From Candidatus Kaiserbacteria bacterium RIFCSPHIGHO2_12_FULL_56_13 (GTDB lineage: Bacteria > Patescibacteriota > Minisyncoccia > Phycocordibacterales > Phycocordibacteraceae): DNA of 7,862 bases. The notes under the pieces were generated by a model, which saw only the letters and a list, made by a program, of their open reading frames with translations, made no database searches and was not told the origin of the DNA. The stretch is taken from positions 221 through 8,082 of the forward strand of contig MFLS01000013.1 of the NCBI GenBank assembly GCA_001781625.1. The letters run 5' to 3'. A program made the position numbers and the translations under genes. Shown here in pieces: positions 5,548-7,862 of this stretch (the stretch's first letter is position 1; each line of letters begins with the position of its first letter).

Positions 5548-7116
5548 ATGTTTTGGGCGGACCGGATAGCTGACGAGATACGGGACACGCGAAAGCCCAA
5601 AGACGGCAAACGATTTGTTATACGCGATGAAAAGACGATGTCGGGGCGCGTGCACATCGGCTCGATGCGCGGCGTTGCGATACACGGGCTTATCGGCGAA
5701 TCGCTCGCAGAAATGGGAGTGGCGAATATATATAAGTATGAGCTTAACGATTTCGACCCGTTTGATACTGTCCCAAGTTATTTAGATCAAGCAAAATTCA
5801 AAGAGCACCTCGGCAAGCCCCTCTTCACGGTGCCCTCGCCCGAGCCTGGGTTTGCAAACTATGCCGAGTTTTTTGGGGCCGAGTTTGTGAGTGTGCACAA
5901 AAAAGCCGGGTTTATACCCGAGTACTATCGCGCGACCGAGCTCTACAAAAGCGGGAAGATGGACCAGTACATCAAGCGCGCACTTGAAAAGGCGAGCGAT
6001 ATCCGGCGCATCTTGAAAGAGGTCTCGGGGTCGGAGAAAGATGCGTCGTGGCTCCCGGTATCGGTCGTGTGCGAGAAGTGCGGCAAGATCATGACCACGA
6101 GCGTTTCCGATTTTGACGGCGAGACAGTCGCTTACGCGTGCGATAAAAATCCCGATGACATTGCTTCATGCGGCCACCGAGGCCGGGTCGATCCGTTCAA
6201 AGGAGGGAGCAAGTTGTTTTGGAAGGTCGATTGGGCGGCGAAGTGGGGCGCGGGCGGCGTCGATATCGAGGGCGGAGGCAAAGATCACTCGACCAAGGGT
6301 GGCGCGAGAGATGTGGCAAACCATATCGCGCGGGAGGTTTTTGCTATCGAACCGCCCCATGACATACCCTACGAGTTCTTCTTGGTCGGAGGCGCCAAGA
6401 TGTCGAGTTCGAAAGGGCGAGGCTCGAGTGCCAAAGATATGGCAGAGCTCTTCCCGCCGCAGATCCTCCGGCTCATTTTGATTGGCAAAGACATCAAAGA
6501 GCAGATCAATGTCGACCCCTCGGGCGATTCGGTGCCAAAGATGTATGATTGGTACGACGATTTGACCGAAAGGATAGGAGAGGGCAAGAGCGACAATTAC
6601 GCGCGCCTCTATGCGCTCTGTCAGTTGCCGGATGAGCGAGCAGAGCTTGCGGCGCCGTGGCAGATGCGCTTTCGCGAGGTTGCCTTTATCGTACAAATGC
6701 CGCACCTTGATTTGAAAACGGAAGCGCAAAAGGCAAAGGGTGTTGATTTGAATGACGATGAAGTTCGCGCGCTCCTTCTGCGCGCGGGCTACGCAAAACT
6801 CTGGCTCGCGGCCTATGCGCCAGAGGAGTTCAAATATGTGCTACAAGAAAAATTACCCGCGGTCGTTCTCTCTGAACTTCAGAAAAAGGCATTGCGAGAA
6901 ATACACCTCTATATAGGTGCGTCAGAGCGGACGGGGGAGGAGATCCATGCGCGCCTCCATGAACTCAAGGGCGAGATACCGATCACGCCCAGCGAACTTT
7001 TCAAAGCCATATATCGCATTTTCTTAAATCGTGATTCGGGCCCTAAGGCCGGCTGGCTCCTCTCCGCGCTCTCGCGCGACCTCGTCCTCAAGCGCCTTCA
7101 AGAAGTCAGTCAATAA
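5548..7116 (+). CDS. lysS: Class I lysyl-tRNA synthetase (archaeal type)
   Basis: This enzyme attaches lysine to tRNA-Lys using a class I Rossmann-fold catalytic domain, unlike the class II LysRS of most bacteria. The 522-residue product begins FWADRIADEI, as in archaeal LysRS-I, and carries the class I signatures HIGS at 36-39 and KMSSSKG at 284-290. Between them lie the zinc-binding cysteines C175, C178, C198 and C208, and the family segment KVDWAAKWGAGGVDIEGGGKDH (226-247, active site). The C-terminal third is helical, as expected of the class I anticodon-binding cage. Length fits the family (about 500-530). ATG 5548 is 12 bases after greA. A GAGG directly touches the ATG, too close for normal Shine-Dalgarno function. 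Class I LysRS is known in archaea, spirochaetes, some alphaproteobacteria and some CPR bacteria. Confidence 0.95.
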   Translation: MFWADRIADEIRDTRKPKDGKRFVIRDEKTMSGRVHIGSMRGVAIHGLIGESLAEMGVANIYKYELNDFDPFDTVPSYLDQAKFKEHLGKPLFTVPSPEPGFANYAEFFGAEFVSVHKKAGFIPEYYRATELYKSGKMDQYIKRALEKASDIRRILKEVSGSEKDASWLPVSVVCEKCGKIMTTSVSDFDGETVAYACDKNPDDIASCGHRGRVDPFKGGSKLFWKVDWAAKWGAGGVDIEGGGKDHSTKGGARDVANHIAREVFAIEPPHDIPYEFFLVGGAKMSSSKGRGSSAKDMAELFPPQILRLILIGKDIKEQINVDPSGDSVPKMYDWYDDLTERIGEGKSDNYARLYALCQLPDERAELAAPWQMRFREVAFIVQMPHLDLKTEAQKAKGVDLNDDEVRALLLRAGYAKLWLAAYAPEEFKYVLQEKLPAVVLSELQKKALREIHLYIGASERTGEEIHARLHELKGEIPITPSELFKAIYRIFLNRDSGPKAGWLLSALSRDLVLKRLQEVSQ

Positions 7117-7141
7117 GATGCCGCCCGACGCCACTCTTTAA

Positions 7142-7215
7142 TGGGGTGGGGATAACCTTGTTCGGCAGGGTGGGGGAGAGTGGGATATACTCGAGTGTTG
7201 GGTAGTGAAGTGGGA
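7142..7215 (+). promoter_or_regulatory. MraZ operator: cluster of TGGGN boxes around the mraZ promoter
   Basis: TGGGG at 7171-7175 and TGGGA at 7181-7185 are separated by five bases, the TGGGN-N5-TGGGN spacing described for the MraZ operator of E. coli. The second box touches the -10 hexamer. Further TGGG copies occur at 7142, 7147, 7199 and 7211 with less regular spacing, and TTCGG at 7161 could be a degenerate box in the same 10-bp phase. MraZ binding here would be expected to block its own promoter. The core pair is the confident part; the outer copies may only reflect local G-richness. Confidence 0.72.
7186..7191 (+). promoter_or_regulatory. -10 box of the mraZ-rsmH promoter
   Basis: TATACT is identical to the proS -10 box and is also followed by C. 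No good -35 hexamer lies 16-18 bases upstream: the expected position (about 7163-7168) reads CGGCAG, within the G-rich operator region. The predicted start is near 7198, giving a leader of about 21 bases to ATG 7220. The 88-base gap (7117-7204) otherwise holds only a weak 6-bp stem at 7131-7136/7144-7149 without a T-run, so no convincing lysS terminator is visible. Confidence 0.6.
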
Positions 7216-7219
7216 AGCC

Positions 7220-7675
7220 ATGGCCTCTTCGACCCATCGCCCGCCTATGTTTCTCGGCGAATACCTGCACACTTTCGACACGAAGAACCGGATCTCTTTG
7301 CCTTCGAAATTTCGACGGAGTCTCGGCCGCGTCGTGGTGATCACGCGCGGCCTTGATCGTTGCCTTTATGTGTTCGCCAAAAAGGTGTGGGAGAAAGAGG
7401 CCGCGAAGTATGCCGCACAAACCTCTGGCACTGCGGCCGCGCGCGGGCTCGCACGCCTCTTTTTGGCCGGCTCGTTTGAAGCCGAGGTTGATAACGGTGG
7501 CCGCATTCTTGTCCCGGAGCACCTGAAGTCATTTGCGACCATGAAGCAGTCGGCGGTCATCGCCGGCGTTGCCGACCGCGTTGAGATGTGGGAGGCAGGG
7601 GCGTGGAAGCGCTATACCGCCGATATCGAGCGCAACGCCGATAGCTACGCAGAGAAGGTGGGAGACGCGAAGTAA
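7220..7675 (+). CDS. mraZ: Transcriptional regulator MraZ
   Basis: MraZ is a DNA-binding protein of the AbrB-like swapped-hairpin fold, usually the first gene of the dcw cluster and a regulator of it. The family opening MFLGEYxHTxDxKxRxxxPxKFR is present (MFLGEYLHTFDTKNRISLP, from 7247). It is followed by the second half-repeat GSFEAEVDNGGRILVPEHL, matching the family D-x-x-GR-I-x-I/V-P pattern. Three in-frame starts are possible: GTG 7205, ATG 7220 and ATG 7247. The last gives the canonical family start but has no ribosome site. ATG 7220 adds nine residues (MASSTHRPP) and follows GGGAAG closely, so it is given with moderate certainty. The gene ends one base before rsmH. Autoregulation is suggested by the TGGGN boxes upstream. 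Confidence 0.92.
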   Translation: MASSTHRPPMFLGEYLHTFDTKNRISLPSKFRRSLGRVVVITRGLDRCLYVFAKKVWEKEAAKYAAQTSGTAAARGLARLFLAGSFEAEVDNGGRILVPEHLKSFATMKQSAVIAGVADRVEMWEAGAWKRYTADIERNADSYAEKVGDAK

Positions 7676-7676
7676 T

Positions 7677-7862
7677 ATGGAGCCGACTCACGAAAGCGTA
7701 CTGACCGATGAAGTGCTCACGGCTCTCGCCGTGAAGCCAAGCGATGTCGTCGTTGATGCCACCATTGGCGGGGCAGGGCACTTTACGCGTCTCCTCGCTG
7801 CCCTCGGCGAAGGCGGCGTCTTGATCGGCATCGATGCTGATTCGAATGCGACAGAGCGCGCG
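7677..7862 (+). CDS. rsmH: 16S rRNA m4C1402 methyltransferase RsmH (partial, runs off window)
   Basis: RsmH (MraW) uses S-adenosylmethionine to methylate N4 of C1402 in the ribosomal decoding centre. Only the first 62 residues are present. They show the family start (THESVLTDEVLTAL, equivalent to HxPVLLxEVLxxL), the glycine-rich SAM-binding motif DATIGGAGHFTRLL at 27-40, and the second motif GVLIGIDAD at 47-55, whose aspartates would contact the ribose of SAM. The motif has IGGAGH where many homologues read LGGGGH. ATG 7677 is one base after the mraZ stop, with a purine-rich AAGGTGGGAG about 12-15 bases upstream. The mraZ-rsmH pair is the standard beginning of the dcw cluster. Confidence 0.93.
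   Translation, partial: MEPTHESVLTDEVLTALAVKPSDVVVDATIGGAGHFTRLLAALGEGGVLIGIDADSNATERA

Noticed and set aside
7131..7149. Weak stem CCACTC/GGGTGG after lysS as a terminator
   Set aside because: Only 6 bp with a wobble pair and no T-run; it overlaps the outer TGGG boxes and does not look like an intrinsic terminator.
7337..7344. Palindrome GTGATCAC inside mraZ
   Set aside because: An 8-bp palindrome within coding sequence is expected by chance and has no partner site.

Overview
This window looks like a housekeeping segment of a G+C-rich, small-genome bacterium, most likely a member of the Candidate Phyla Radiation (Patescibacteria, probably Parcubacteria-like). The reasons are a compact prolyl-tRNA synthetase without the usual inserted editing domain, a class I (archaeal-type) lysyl-tRNA synthetase in a bacterial setting, a roughly half-length MreD-position membrane protein, a PBP2 with a shortened N-terminal region, and very tight packing with overlapping genes. 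TGA serves as a stop codon in several genes, which argues against the recoded SR1/Gracilibacteria lineages. The taxonomic call is inference; no ribosomal RNA is present. Every convincing gene is on the + strand.

Layout. Bases 1-44 hold the last codons of an upstream gene that resembles the C-terminus of the RseP/RasP site-2 protease. A well-formed promoter inside that tail drives proS (61-1299), and the predicted transcript starts at or next to the ATG. proS overlaps mreB (1283-2335), which overlaps mreC (2289-3089), which overlaps a 90-residue membrane protein in the mreD position (3068-3340), which in turn overlaps mrdA/PBP2 (3337-5007). These five genes look like one translationally coupled elongation (rod-shape) operon with proS at its head. 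MreB organises the cytoplasmic side, MreC and the MreD-like protein link it across the membrane, and PBP2 performs peptidoglycan transpeptidation. The usual glycosyltransferase partner RodA is not next to them.

A short gap with a new promoter precedes greA (5059-5535, transcript cleavage factor), followed after 12 bases by class I lysS (5548-7116). An 88-base G-rich gap then leads to the start of the division and cell-wall (dcw) cluster: mraZ (called at 7220-7675) and, one base after its stop, rsmH, which runs off the window at 7862. The gap before mraZ carries TGGGN repeats at 10-bp spacing directly against the -10 box, the expected form of a MraZ autoregulatory operator.

The most notable non-coding signals are this MraZ operator, a perfect 13-bp inverted repeat with a GCAA loop inside greA, and -10 boxes placed 6-7 bases before ATG codons, which suggest leaderless transcripts. 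I saw no mobile element, CRISPR array, tRNA or rRNA, and no wholly new system. The unusual content lies in the reduced forms of familiar proteins and in the regulatory architecture.
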